A stretch of DNA of 64,000 nt. Origin: Loripinus fragilis (lineage: Eukaryota > Mollusca > Bivalvia > Lucinida > Lucinidae). Position 1 is the first letter of the stretch. Each line of letters opens with the position of its first letter. The notes beneath the pieces are model-generated. The model was not told the origin of the DNA and did not search any database. It saw only the letters and a program-made list of their open reading frames with translations. The position numbers and the translations under genes were made by a program. Of the stretch, positions 40,636 through 51,345 are shown in pieces. Location: positions 73,481,254 to 73,545,253 of the forward strand of contig OZ026518.1 in NCBI GenBank assembly GCA_964019695.1. The letters run 5' to 3'.

Positions 40636-40830
40636 GCGCAGTGGCTCAGTGGTAGAGTGCTTGATTCGAGACGGAGGGCGCGGCTTTGAGCCTCACCGGC
40701 ATCACTGCGTTGTGGTCCTTGAGCAAGACACATTTATCCTAGCTTAGTACTGGTTCAACCCAGGAAGACCCATCCCTCTTTAACTGAAAGATTGTTGATG
40801 GGACGTAAAGAATCAAATCAAACAAACAAA
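40636..40830 (+). mobile_element. tRNA-derived SINE (family A), plus strand
   Basis: Head GCGCAGTGGCTCAGTGGTAG (box A), box B region 'GGCTTTGAGCCTCACC', 'CCTTGAGCAAGACACATTTA', 'GTACTGGTTCAACCCAGGAA', tail 'GTTGATGGGACGTAAAGAAT' and CAAATCAAACAAACAAAC. An approximate TSD starts ATGAAAAA on each side. Confidence 0.92.
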
Positions 40831-40973
40831 CATGAAAAATTGTTTTAGGAACTGGAGCCAGTCTAGACCTTCAGCTAAAATCATAGCAAAATGTATCAGG
40901 TTACAAACCACCAACCTAATGCTAATGTGCACAACAATTTATCTTACCAATCTGGATCCGCCAATAAAGGGGT

Positions 40974-41576
40974 ATTGGGGTGCATTGAGGGGCTATTTTG
41001 GCCCCCTCTTCTAAGAGCCAAAAACTGAAAGTTGCTTTTCACAAATTTCATCTTATTGGTTTATTAGAAGAATAGCCCTAGTGTTTTATTTTGGCATTTA
41101 TTTTACTTTTACCAGTTGCTATGGTAACAAAATGGCCGACAAAATAGGCTTAATATAGAGAAATTGCCATTTTAGGCCAAATTTGAGGCTTTTGGAGACC
41201 GATTTTTTAAGAATTAGATATCAGCACAAGCAAAAACCAAAAAAACCTTTTAATATATTGTATGCCCTGATAATTCTCATCATCTATTAAAATATTTTTT
41301 TGGTATTTGCTTGTGCTCTATATTAATTCCTCTGTTACATGTCTCCAATTTGCTCCAAAATGGTCATTTTCCTATTTTAATATAGAAATATATTCCCAGC
41401 CTATTTTGGTGGCCATTTTTGTTACCATAGCAACTGTAAAAGTCGAATCAATACCAGACCTTTACTTTTTGGCTTTTGTTCAAATAAACTAATAAGAAGA
41501 AACTTGTGAAGAGCAACTTTTATTTTTTGACCTTATAGGGGGGCCAAAATAGCCTCTTAATGCACGTACCCCTTTC
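40974..41576. mobile_element. ~600-bp foldback element with X-box motifs in both arms
   Basis: The left arm includes 'TGAGGGGCTATTTTGGCCCC', 'AAAGTTGCTTTTCACAAATT' and 'CTTATTGGTTTATTAG'; the right arm carries the complements in reverse order ('CTAATAAGAAGAAACTTGTG', 'GGGGGCCAAAATAGCCTCTT'). Perfect X-box palindromes lie at 41115-41128 (GTTGCTATGGTAAC) and 41421-41434 (GTTACCATAGCAAC). No ORF. Arms are diverged, so the element is old. Confidence 0.75.
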
Positions 41577-41637
41577 CTAAGATTTCTTTAATCTGATTTT
41601 TGTTTGTTTTTGCATTATTTGATTTTTTGTTTGTTTT

Positions 41638-41780
41638 TTGCATGATGCTTTATGTCCTAGTCAACAAATTTTCAGTCATGTTGGGACAAGTTCCTGTCTT
41701 ACTGGGATAATTGAACCACCACTCAAGCTGCAAACAAAGTGTCTTGCTCAAGCTAGGGTTGACCCCCGGAAGGTGAGTCA
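41638..41780 (-). mobile_element. SINE-like fragment before the assembly gap
   Basis: 'GATGCTTTATGTCCTAGTCA' and 'GTGTCTTGCTCAAGCTAGGG' match the SINE tail and middle. It is interrupted by the gap. Confidence 0.5.
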
Positions 41781-41803
41781 NNNNNNNNNNNNNNNNNNNN
41801 NNN
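41781..41803. other. Assembly gap (23 N)
   Basis: Run of N. Reading frames across it are meaningless. Confidence 0.99.
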
Positions 41804-42059
41804 GTTTTGCTCATCTGAACGAAATGGCCACCAGAGCTAAAAATAGAAATATCTTTAAACGAAATCTCTTACTGACAGACTGGTCCAAATTCAAAAAATA
41901 ATTTCACAGGAATGACCTAATACATGTATTGCACAAACGGTTCTGCTACACAAAATGGCGACCAGAGCTAAAAAAACACACCCTGTAAACATCATCTCTT
42001 TTACCACTGGCCAATATTTAAAATATTTCACACATATGTTCCCCATGATATCTCTTAGT
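41804..42059 (+). repeat. Diverged ~130-bp repeat ('AAATGGCCACCAGAGCTAAA')
   Basis: 'ACGAAATGGCCACCAGAGCT' recurs at about 41956 ('AAAATGGCGACCAGAGCTAA') with a following CCAAATTCAAAA-type block, and again to the right of the TIR element at about 44390-44560 and 44900-45000. The TIR element at 42060-44348 thus appears inserted in such a repeat field. Confidence 0.55.
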
Positions 42060-42595
42060 CACCCAGGTAAACCGCATGTCTAAATCTTGGAGGGTGTTGG
42101 CTATCGGAGGTAAACAAAGGAGTTTTGGGCTGCACATGGTCTGCTTTGAGATGGTTTTATATCATAATGAACCACATTAAGGAATAAAATCAACATATAA
42201 GCCGATAGTATATAGAATGACAAGAATTCTGAAAGCAGTGTATGTTTTTAAACTGATTTTTTTTAGTTTAAATCGCATTTGAATTCGGAAATGCGGTGAT
42301 TTGAACGAATATTTCGAATTCATCAATTAATATTTAGATGTACAGGTCCATTAAAAAAGTTATTTCACTACGCAATATTTCAAAAGTTTTTTCACATTTT
42401 TATTATACATTTATGGTCTATGTTTTACAACACGTATTATTAAATGCTTATGCTATTTGTTTCTATAAACCATATCAACGTATAATCAGGCAGCAGTTGT
42501 ATATAAGTATCAAATATATTCCAATGAACTACAATAAAATACTTTAAATACATTCCAATGAAAACAGAACAACATTGTATGCCTACATCATAAAG

Positions 42596-43042
42596 TCAGT
42601 ATTTCTTTGTATCTCCATTTGCTTTAAAAAGATCTGTAATTCTCCTTGGCAATGAATTGTTAAGTTCATCCAGGAAGTTTGGTGCTACATTATACCACAC
42701 TTTACATACTGGCTTCCACATGTCTTCTTTTACATGGCATTTGGTTACAAATCTCATCATTATATTCCAAACGTTCTCTATGTCATTCGTGTCTGGCCCA
42801 TTCCCTCGTCATTCTAGAATGGGTATTCCTTTACATTCTTGGAATGTTCTAGTACTTTTAGAGTTATTGCATAGCGCTATATCGTGTATAAAGATATATC
42901 CCTTCTGTGGGAACACAACGCATTCACATAATATTTTAATATCATGGATTATATCACTCTGGTATTTTGCACTACCCATGTTAACATTCACTTTTCTCTG
43001 AAGAGAGATGCATCTGTCGCTAATGGCTTCACAGACTTGCAC
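42596..43042 (-). pseudogene. Tc1/mariner transposase, C-terminal fragment (left arm)
   Basis: Minus-strand frame with ECVVFPQKGYIFIHDIALCN, NSKSTRTFQECKGIPILE, a TGA stop where the family has Trp, then a region with IENVWNIM, then CKVWYNVAPNFLDELNNSLP. These match the DDE catalytic half of Tc1/mariner transposases: the second Asp in 'HD', and the final acidic residue in 'IENVW' after the usual WPGNSPDxNP block. The helix-turn-helix N-terminus and first catalytic Asp are missing, so it cannot be active. Confidence 0.85.
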
Positions 43043-43097
43043 ACAATTTCTGGCGATTTCTTCATTCTGTTTGCGCCAAAAACCACAATGGCGTCGA

Positions 43098-43463
43098 TTG
43101 TTATGACTGTGAAATACAGACTATGTAAATGCGTTGTGTTCCCACATAAGGGATATATCTTCAAGCATGATCTTGCGACATTTCATAAGTCTAAAAGAAC
43201 TAGAACATATCTTGAATGTAACGAAATACACGTTCTGAAATAGCCAGGGAATTTGTCAGAAATTAATTCCATAGAGAACGTTTTGAATATAATGAAGAAA
43301 GAGATTGGTAACCAACTGCCGTATTTAAAAGAAGAGATGTAGAGGCGAGTATGTGAAGCATGGTATCGTGTAAGACCAAACGTTTTGGAAGAACTTAACA
43401 ATTCAATATCAAGTAGAAATGAAAATCTAATTAACGCAAAGGGAGGTGCAACGAATACTGACT
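43098..43463 (+). pseudogene. Tc1/mariner transposase, C-terminal fragment (right arm)
   Basis: Plus-strand frame with CVVFPHKGYIFKHDLATFHK, SKRTRTYLECNEIHVLK, a stop at the WPGN position, IENVLNIMKKEIGNQLPYLK, another stop, then RRVCEAWYRVRPNVLEELNN. It is the same C-terminal domain as the left arm but more diverged, with stops in different places. The two arms are therefore independent copies or have diverged for a long time since duplication. Confidence 0.83.
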
Positions 43464-44584
43464 TTATAGGTAGTATTCATACAGCTATGTTGTTGTGTTT
43501 CATTGGAACGTATTTAAGTATGTTGTTGTGTTTTATTGGAACGTATTTAACTATGCTGTTGTGTTTTTATTGGAATGCATTATTATTTATATATAAATGT
43601 TGTCTGATTATACGTTGGTTTGATTAATAGAAATACAACGGCATGATAATTCAATTACATGTATGGTTAACTTATGCAATTAATGTATAAAAATGTGAAA
43701 AATCTTTTGAAATATTGCGTAGTGAAATAACTTTTTTAATGGACCTGTATTATTTTACTTTTTCTTGATTCATAACTACCGCTGCAATGTTTCACCTCTC
43801 TTTAAATTGTATGAGTCCAATATAATTCAAACAGACGTGTACAACACTTATTTATTTGCAATTTTATGACGATGGATGTTTATGGATAGCGTTCTATTCG
43901 GAGGTAAGTCCTCTGAACATTTTGCTAACCATCAACATGATAGCAACGTAAGCGATTTTAAACATTTGAAGTTTTAATAGCAGTTTTGGACATGCCACTT
44001 ACAAGCCATGCAGGAGAATGATATAGAATGGTAGCGGCACAAGCAATTAGTGTCAAAGGTTGATATTAGTCCGGCTATGATCAAACCACTAGCCTTTTTT
44101 CATTGAAAAATTCACATTCGCTGTTTGAAAAGTCGCCCTGAATCCTATGGACATGGATCAAAAGTATTTAACAGATTCAGAGTCCTTATCACTCAATATA
44201 GAAGCAACATATTTGCTTCATTTGTCCCCAAGAAACTTTCCATATGAAATAAAAATGGATAAATACAGACCCTATCCATCCATGATCTAAATGTTTACCT
44301 CCGATAGCCAACACCCTCCAAGATCTAGACATGCGGTTCACCTGGGTGTTATTTTAAATTGCAAAATGGTTCCACACACTTGAACAAACTGGCACCAAAA
44401 CTAAATTTAGAAGAGACAACTTTAAAAGGCATCTGCTCTATAAAGAACTTCTAGTCCATATTTAGATAATTTCTCGCAAAATTCCTCATTAAGCCCTCTA
44501 CCAAAATTATACAAATGGTTTCCCTCTTATAAATAAAACGGCTACCAGAGCTTAAAATAAAGAAAATACTACCATAAAAACCAT

Positions 44585-44878
44585 GCGCGGATCCAGAAAG
44601 TTTTGCCAGAAGGTTGAACTTTGACAAGGTTTTTATTTTTTAGATGATGAGAGGAGAGAGGATCCAAATACCACAATATGCGGGCCAACATCGGCCCGCC
44701 AGCGAAACGCCATTTAAATTGCGTTTCGCTGGCGTGCCAATGATGGCCAAACATTGAATGAAGGCTTGTTAGCATTGTGCTTTTTCAGGGGATCCGGACC
44801 AGTCTTGCTATGAAACTCTTTATTTTTGTGATTTTCAGGGGGGCTCGCCCCCCCCTCCCTCCCCTCTGGATCCGCCCA
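44585..44878. mobile_element. ggatcc-type MITE enclosing a hairpin MITE
   Basis: Left GCGCGGATCCAGAAAG, right CTCTGGATCCGCCCATG, with the usual C-rich right half. Inside, 44690-44765 is a palindrome: 'CGCCAGCGAAACGCCATTTA' / complement, with outer ATCGGCCC and 'ATTGAATG'. Related text occurs at 2700-2770. Confidence 0.65.
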
Positions 44879-45039
44879 TGAAAACGACATCTCCTTCTGG
44901 ACCACTGGCCCAAATTCAAAATGATTTCACGCAAATGTATTCCTTTACATTTATCGCACTGACCGTTCTGCTCCACTGAGCAAAATGGCCACAATGAACC
45001 AGAACTCAGGCTAGCAATCCAGGGCCTCGTGGCCCTCTT

Positions 45040-45122
45040 GTTCATACCTTCTTTTCAGGTACAAGTGAGTTTGGGGTTTCTTGTTCATACCTTCTTTTCA
45101 GGTACAAGTGAGTTTGGGGTTT
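45040..45122. repeat. 42-43-bp direct duplication
   Basis: Two exact tandem copies of a unit starting 'TTGTTCATACCTTCTTTTCA' and ending 'GAGTTTGGGGTTTC'. Confidence 0.95.
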
Positions 45123-45185
45123 CAATTCAACATTAAAACGGTAAAATACCTCACTTTTTGTGAACATGGTTGATAAGCTTAATAA

Positions 45186-46085
45186 ATAATATAGCGATTA
45201 GATCGGTTAAGTTAGCAGCGATATTGCTGCAGCGAAAAACGGTCAAGTTGACAGCAATTTTGGTGCAGCAAAAAAAGGTCAAGTTAGTAGCAACAGTAAA
45301 AAACGGTAAAGTTGGCAGCAATTTTTCTGCAGCTAAAAAACGGTCAAATTAGCAGCAATTTTGCTGCAGCAATAAGCAGTAAATTTGGCAGCAACTTTGC
45401 GGCAGCGAAAAACGGTCAGGTTAGCAGAAAAACGGTCAAGTTAGCACAAAATTTGCTGCTGGCACAAAAGTTCCTGCTAGCATAAAAACTGCTGCAGGCA
45501 CAAAAATTCCTGCTAGTACAAATTTTGCTGCTGGCACAAAAATACCTGCTAGCACAAAAAATGCTGCTGGCACGAAAATTGCTGATAGCACAAAAATTGC
45601 TGCTGGCACAAAAATCCGGCTAGCACAAAAATTGCTGCTGGCACAAAAATTACTGCTAGCACAAAAATTTCTGCTGACCAAAAAATTCCTGCTAGCACAA
45701 AAATTGCTGCTGGCACAAAAATTCCTGCTAGCACAAAAAATGCTGCTGGCACAAGAAATCCTGCTAGCACAAAATTTGCTGCTGGCACAAAAATTCCTGC
45801 TTGCTAAAAACTTGCTGCTGGCATAAAAATTTCTGCTAGCACAAAATTGCTGCTGGCACAAAAAATCCTGCTAGCACAAAATTTGCTGCTGGCACAAAAT
45901 TCCTGGTAGCACAAAAAATTGCTGCTGGCACAAAAATCCTCCTAGCACAAAAATTGCTGCTGGCACAAAAATCCTACTAGCACAAAAATTGCTGCTGGCA
46001 CAAAAAAATACTGCAAGCACAAATTTCCTGCTGATACTAAAATTGCTGCTGGCACAAAAGTTGCTGCTGGCACAAATATTTCTGA
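45186..46085. repeat. Tandem array of GCTGCTGGCACAAAAATTCC units, with a diverged left flank
   Basis: From about 45436 a 33-34-bp unit alternates GCTGCTGGCACAAAAAT and CCTGCTAGCACAAAAAT, about 19 units. From 45186 to 45435 a related but different repeat, 'GGTCAAGTTAGCAGCAATTT' with TGCTGCAGC, precedes it. Long open frames on both strands (CASSNFCASRNF and LLLAQKFLLA patterns) are products of the period. Confidence 0.9.
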
Positions 46086-46088
46086 ATA

Positions 46089-46300
46089 CCGGGCCGCGTA
46101 GGCAGTCGTTAACGTGTCTGGCTACAGATGCGTGTCTGACTGCAGATCCAGGTGTCCCAAATTTGATCCCAGCCCGGTCTCAAACTTTCATGGAAATTGA
46201 TCATGATATAATTGCTAGGCATATCCCTCCCTTCCGCTGAATCATTCAAGAGAGGTTGTTGTCAGTTTTAATCGAAAGTATACGCACGAAATATGTTTAT
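46089..46300 (+). mobile_element. SINE-like repeat (family B), plus strand
   Basis: Begins CCGCGTAGGCAGTCGTTAAC and has 'GCGTGTCTGACTGCAGATCC', 'TTTGATCCCAGCCCGGTCTC', 'CTTTCATGGAAATTGATCAT' and 'TTGTTGTCAGTTTTAATCGA'. This gives the sense orientation of the copies at 5002 and 5981. Confidence 0.75.
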
Positions 46301-46523
46301 GCCAGATAAAATGAAGACAAACAAGCAGTCACGCACACACACATAGAGGCAGGCAGCTAGATACGTAAACTCACAGCCCTCGGGTGGTCCAAACGCCTAC
46401 TACCTGCTTTCTTTTTATTGGGATGTCTTATTGAAGTAAATATTCTAAATTGGAAAACTCTTTTAGGATATGATTAAATTTCAAATATGTTTTGGGTATG
46501 CCTGATAGGCTTGAAATTCTTTT

Positions 46524-47052
46524 TTTTGTTTGGTTCTTAACGACGCATCAACCCTTGAGGGTCATTAGCGTCTGACGGTATTAAACTAAACATGATGAAG
46601 ATGGAAAAAGTAAAAAATTTATAAGATAAAATGAAAGGAAGGATGATGATGGGTTTGTATAATGGTAGTTACTTGCAATACGATTGTTGACAGGAGAGAC
46701 CACATACAATATCTGACAGTTTCAAAGAGCTATTCAGATAACTGTACATGTTCTTTAACTGAACAGAATACAACATTAAAAACTGTATTATGGTTTGATA
46801 CAAATGTAAAATAAAACATGATTTTAAAAATAGCAATTAGATTTTGTTAAAAAGATTTATTTGTCTTAAAAATGTCATAATACTATCAATATGTATATCT
46901 TGAAATAATTCTTTCATGTTATCAACATGGAAGCAATTATTTCTTACTTGTGCAAAGTCGCCACATTCCAAAAGGAAGTGACGTACAGTGAATTGTGCGT
47001 CACGACCAACACATTGTGGCTGCTCTTCACCTTGTAGTAAGTATGAATGAGT
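46524..47052 (-). mobile_element. LINE copy 1 (older, 5'-truncated), 3' portion
   Basis: Minus-strand 3' UTR and ORF2 C-terminus ending in the (CAAA)-type tail at 46524. It contains the VGRDAQFTVRHFLLECGDFA region. It continues after the inserted element at 53279-53332. The flanking ATTCTTTT at 46516-46523 and 53333-53340 is its own TSD. Confidence 0.88.
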
Positions 47053-47592
47053 TTTGTTTGTTTGTTTGTTTGTTTGGTGCTTAACGACGCATCAACCCTT
47101 GTGGGTCATTAGCGTCAAGCGGTATTAAACTAAACATGATGTGAATGGAAATAGTAAAAATTTGTATGATTAAATAAAAGAAATGATGATGATGAGTTTG
47201 TATAATGAAAATAAGTTATAATATGGTTGTTGACAGAAGAGACCACGTACAATATCTGACAGTTTCAAAGATTTGTTTGTTTGTTTGGTGCTTAACGACG
47301 CATCAACCCTTATGGGTCATTAGCGTCAAGCGGTATTAAATTAAACATGATGAAGATGGAAATAGTAAAAATTTGTATGATAAAATAAAAGAAATGATGA
47401 TGATGAGTTTGTATAATGAAAATAAGTTATAATATGGTTGTTGACAGAAGAGACCACGTACAATATCTGACAGTTTCAAAGAGCTATTCAGATAACTGTA
47501 CATGTTCTTTGACTGAACAAAGTATAACTTTAACTAGTCTGTATTATGGTCTGATACAAATGTAAAACAAAACATGATTTTAAAAATACTTA
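47053..47592 (-). repeat. LINE 3' UTR with tandemly duplicated terminal unit
   Basis: The block running from CAAACAAACAAA / 'GGTGCTTAACGACGCATCAA' to 'CTGACAGTTTCAAAGA' occurs twice in direct orientation, 47053-47271 and again from 47272. All other copies in the window have it once. Confidence 0.9.
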
Positions 47593-50500
47593 TTAGATTT
47601 TGTTAAAAAGATTTATTTGTCTTAAAAAAGTCATAATACTATCAATATGTATATCTTGAAATAACTGTTTCATGTTATCAACATGGAAACAATTATTTCT
47701 TACTTGTGCAAAATCGCCACAATCCAAAAGAAAGTGACGTACAGTGAATGGTGCATCGCAACCAACACAGTGTGGTTGCTCTTCACCTAGTAGTAAGTAT
47801 GAATGTGTGACTCTTGTATGACCTAAACGGAGTCGAGCCAAAACGACTTCTTCTTTTCTAATGTTTCGAACAACTGATTGTTGTTCACCGATAGTTGGTT
47901 TTATGTCAAGAAGTTTATTTCCAATGCTGTTGTTCCATGAAGTTTGCCATTCTTCCAAGATATATTTATTGATAGATGGCTTAAAATTAGAAAATGGAAT
48001 CTTAAAAGAAGTCGGTTCTAATGAAAGCGATGTTTTTGCTTGCTTATCTACCATCTCATTCCCTTGGATACCTATATGACTAGGAATCCAACAGAGAACA
48101 ATTTCTTTATAAGCTAAAAGCTCATGACATTTTTCTAAAAGTTTCTGAATCTGTGGATTTTTTGAACTGGTATGATTCATTGCTTTCAATACAGAAAGCG
48201 AGTCAGAAAATATAATAAATTTATTGTTAGCATCACAAGTGCTAATGAAATCTAAAGCTAGATCAATTGCTTTGGCTTCAGCAGTGAATATTGATGAATC
48301 GTCAGGTATACGTTGCATATTACTATGGTTGTCTGATATAACAGCACAACCAACCTTTGAGTCTTCCTTTGACCCATCAGTATAAATTTGTTGGTAATTC
48401 TTATAACGACTTTGCATTTTTCTGAAATCATCTTTTAATATGTGTGGATTTGATTCAGATTTCTTCCCGGAATGTAAATCAAAAAGTATTTCAGGTGGTT
48501 TCATACACCAAGCTGGAACATTTGGTGTGAAATGTTTTTCAATATTTTGTGGTTTGATATTGGCAGATTCTAAGAGTGGTGAAATTCTGATGCCAAATGA
48601 TTTAATAGCTTTAGGTTTTTGTTCATATAAATTAACATAATTTGGTGGGAATGTAACTTCATGAGCAGGATTTGATGGGTTAGCAGCAAGTCTTACAGCA
48701 TATTGCAAAGAGAGTTTCTCTCTTCGTGAGTATAGTGATGGTTCATCTGCTTCCACATAGAGACTAGCAACAGGAGAAGTTCTAAAAGCCCCTAAAGCTA
48801 ATCTAAGTCCTTGGTTATGTATAGGATCAAGCATTTGAAGATATGATTTTCGTGCAGAGCCATATATAATACAGCCATAGTCTAATTTTGACCGGACTAG
48901 AGACCGATACAGCTTTAGAAGTGTAGTTCGGTCTGCACCCCAAGAAGTATGGGAAAGCACTTTTAAAAGATTCAATGCTTTTAAACATTTAGCTTTGAGA
49001 TATTTAATATGGGGTATAAAACTGAGTTTTCTATCAAATAAAATGCCAAGGAATTTAGATTCCTCAACAACTGGAATAGGTGATCCATATAAATGTAAAA
49101 CCGGATCATCATGTTGCTTGCGCAACTGACAGAAATGTACACACTGTGTTTTTGATTTGGAAAACTTGAAACCATTGCTTGTTGCCCAATTTTCAATCTT
49201 ATTTAAATTTTGTTGCAGTTGCCGTTCAATCGTCGCCATGCTTTTTGAGCGATAACAGATACAGAAGTCATCAACATATAATGAGCAATCAGTAAGATTA
49301 CCTAAACATTTCACAATATCATTAATTTTAATGCTAAAAAGTGTTGTTGATAGAACGCCTCCTTGAGGGACACCTTGCTCCTGGTCATAATAGTCAGACA
49401 GAGAGGAGCCAACTCGGACTTGCATGGTGCGGTCTGCAAGGAAGTTTTCAATGAATGTAGGAAGTCTACCTCTTAATCCTAATTTGTGGATATCTTTTAA
49501 AATGCCATATCTCCAGGTGGTATCATAAGCTTTTTCCAAATCAAAAAACACAGCAACTACATGTTCCTTTTTAATAAAGGCATCACGTATGAAGGTTTCC
49601 AATCTAACTAAATTATCAGTTGTACTGCGGTCAGATCTGAAACCAGACTGGAACCGCGATATATGATTATTGGATTCTAAAAACCAAGTAAGTCTTTTAT
49701 TTATCATTCTTTCAAGTGTTTTACATAGACAACTTGTTAAAGCTATAGGTCTATAATTATTAGGTTCCGCAGGATCTTTGCCAGGTTTGGGAATTGGGAT
49801 TATGGTTGCTAAGGTCCAATCTTCTGGAAATTTACCAGTAGTCCAAATGTAATTAAATATATTCAAAAGAGTTTCAAGAGAAGTATCTGGGAGATGTTTA
49901 AGCATTTGATAGTAGATCTCATCAGGACCCGTGGCTGAGTCATGTGATAGTTGAATAGCTTCAACTTATTCATCTAAATTAAAATCTTTGTTATAAATTT
50001 CATTATTTTGTGATTTAAAATTCAATTTAACTTTCTCTTGTTCGGTTTTAATCTTTCTGAAGGATTCAGAGTACTTGAATGATGATGAATTGTGACAAAA
50101 AGTTTCTCCTAAAGTGTCAGCAATGTCTGTTTTTGAAGTTGCTTTGCTGTCAGTACCCACCATGTTTAGATGTGTGTAACTGGGGGATTTGTTTTTTCCA
50201 GAGATTTTTCTTATCATATCCCAAACCTTTTTAATAGGTGTTTTATGATTGATTTTCGAAACATAAGATCTCCATGACTTACGCTTCGAAAGTTTAATTG
50301 TTCTACGGGCTTTAGCTCTAAATACTTTGATGTCGTTGAAATTGTTGGTATTTGGAGATCTTTTGAATTTAGATAGAGCTTGCTTGCGCTGTTTAATTGT
50401 TTCTTTACAGTCGTCATTGTACCATGGATTACTTTTAGTTGGATTTGTCGAAGTTTGAGGAATACATTCTTTAGATATTTCGATGAGAGAAGAGGTAAAA

Positions 50501-51342
50501 TCAGCTATAGGATCAGAAGATTCTTTGAAGTTTTCTGGCACCAATTTACCAGTGCACAGAGTATTAAATAGATCCCAGTTGGCTCTATTTAATTTCCACT
50601 TTGGATTGTGATCCTCAGTGGAATAAGTGTTCTGTTCAATGATGATAGGGAAGTGATCACTATTGTGTTGGTCTTCACATACAGACCAATTATAATCAAG
50701 AAACAGTGATGGATGACATAAGGAAAGATCAATAGATGTAAAAGACTTTGTACTTGGAGAATGATAAGTGTAAGACTTATCATTCATAATACAAATGTCG
50801 TTCTTTGTAATGAAATTTTCGATAAGTTCACCTCTGGAATCATTGTTTTGACCACCCCAGAGAATATTGTGACCATTGAAGTCACCTAATAAAATATAAG
50901 GAGAAGGAAGTTGTTGCAGTAAATTGTCCAAATGTTGGGAGTTAAGAGAAAACGATGGAGGAATATATACAGAACATATGGTTATTTCTCTGTCTAGAGT
51001 GACAGAAACAGCAGTTGCTTGTAGATTTGTTTGTAAATCAATCTTTCTTTGTGGGAAAGATGATTTGACAAATATTGAGGCACCACCAGAGGGCCTCAAA
51101 CAGTCAGTATGAACATAGTTGTATACATTAAAACCTTTTAATGATATGTTATCATCTGGTTTAAGAAATGCCTCTTGAAAACAAAATACAGATGGGTTAT
51201 ATTCAGAAATCAATAAAGATACTTCATTATAATTAGGTTTCAAACCTCGACAATTCCATTGTATAATTTTATGTTTAAAATCCATACTTGAAAATAATAT
51301 TAAAATGGGTAATAAAATAATGGTTAGATTGAAACCCTCCAT
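47593..51342 (-). pseudogene. LINE ORF2: AP endonuclease, reverse transcriptase, RNase H, zinc motif
   Basis: About 1250 codons. The N-terminal AP-like endonuclease has IIQWNCRGL, FCFQEAFL, LLGDFNGHNILWGG, SIDLSLCHP and NSDHFPII. The RT has FFDLEKAYDTTW (motif A), GVPQGGVLSTTLFSI (B) and LYVDDFCI (C). The RNase H has IYTDGSKED, FTAEAKAIDLAL, FSDSLSVLKAM and SHIGIQGNEMVDKQAK. A C-terminal CVGCDAPFTVRHFLLDCGDF zinc motif follows. All catalytic residues are present. The frame is broken once, by TAA at 49966-49968, where the copy at 55343 has a Leu codon (TTA), so a single T-to-A change explains it. The first ATG is 3 nt after the ORF1 stop; an internal Met (MDFKHKIIQWNC) is another possible start. 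Confidence 0.93.
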
Positions 51343-51345
51343 TAT

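Larger units (their letters stand above)
42343..43747. mobile_element. Palindromic Tc1/mariner-like element (two 3' halves head to head)
   Basis: Ends CAGGTCCATTAAAAAAGTTA and the complement TAACTTTTTTAATGGACCTG, each bordered by TA (42341-42342 and 43748-43749). The homology continues for over 70 bp ('TTTCACTACGCAATATTTCA'). A transposase C-terminal fragment reads outward toward each end, on the minus strand at the left and the plus strand at the right. The N-terminal DNA-binding part is absent in both. Confidence 0.85.
42060..44348. mobile_element. 2.3-kb TIR element containing a Tc1/mariner-derived element
   Basis: TIRs of about 56 bp: left CACCCAGGTAAACCGCATGT... at 42060-42115; right, complemented, CACCCAGGTGAACCGCATGT... 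at 44293-44348. Both contain 'TTGGAGGGTGTTGGCTATCG' and GAGGTAAAC. No transposase of its own was recognised and no clear TSD was read. The interior is mostly the element at 42343-43747. Confidence 0.78.

Noticed and set aside
41638..41901. 87-codon frame spanning the N run
   Set aside because: It crosses the assembly gap, so the frame is meaningless.
45436..45861. Open frames up to 141 codons with CASSNFCASRNF or LLLAQKFLLA repeats
   Set aside because: Products of the 33-34-bp tandem array, open in several frames on both strands, with no gene signals.
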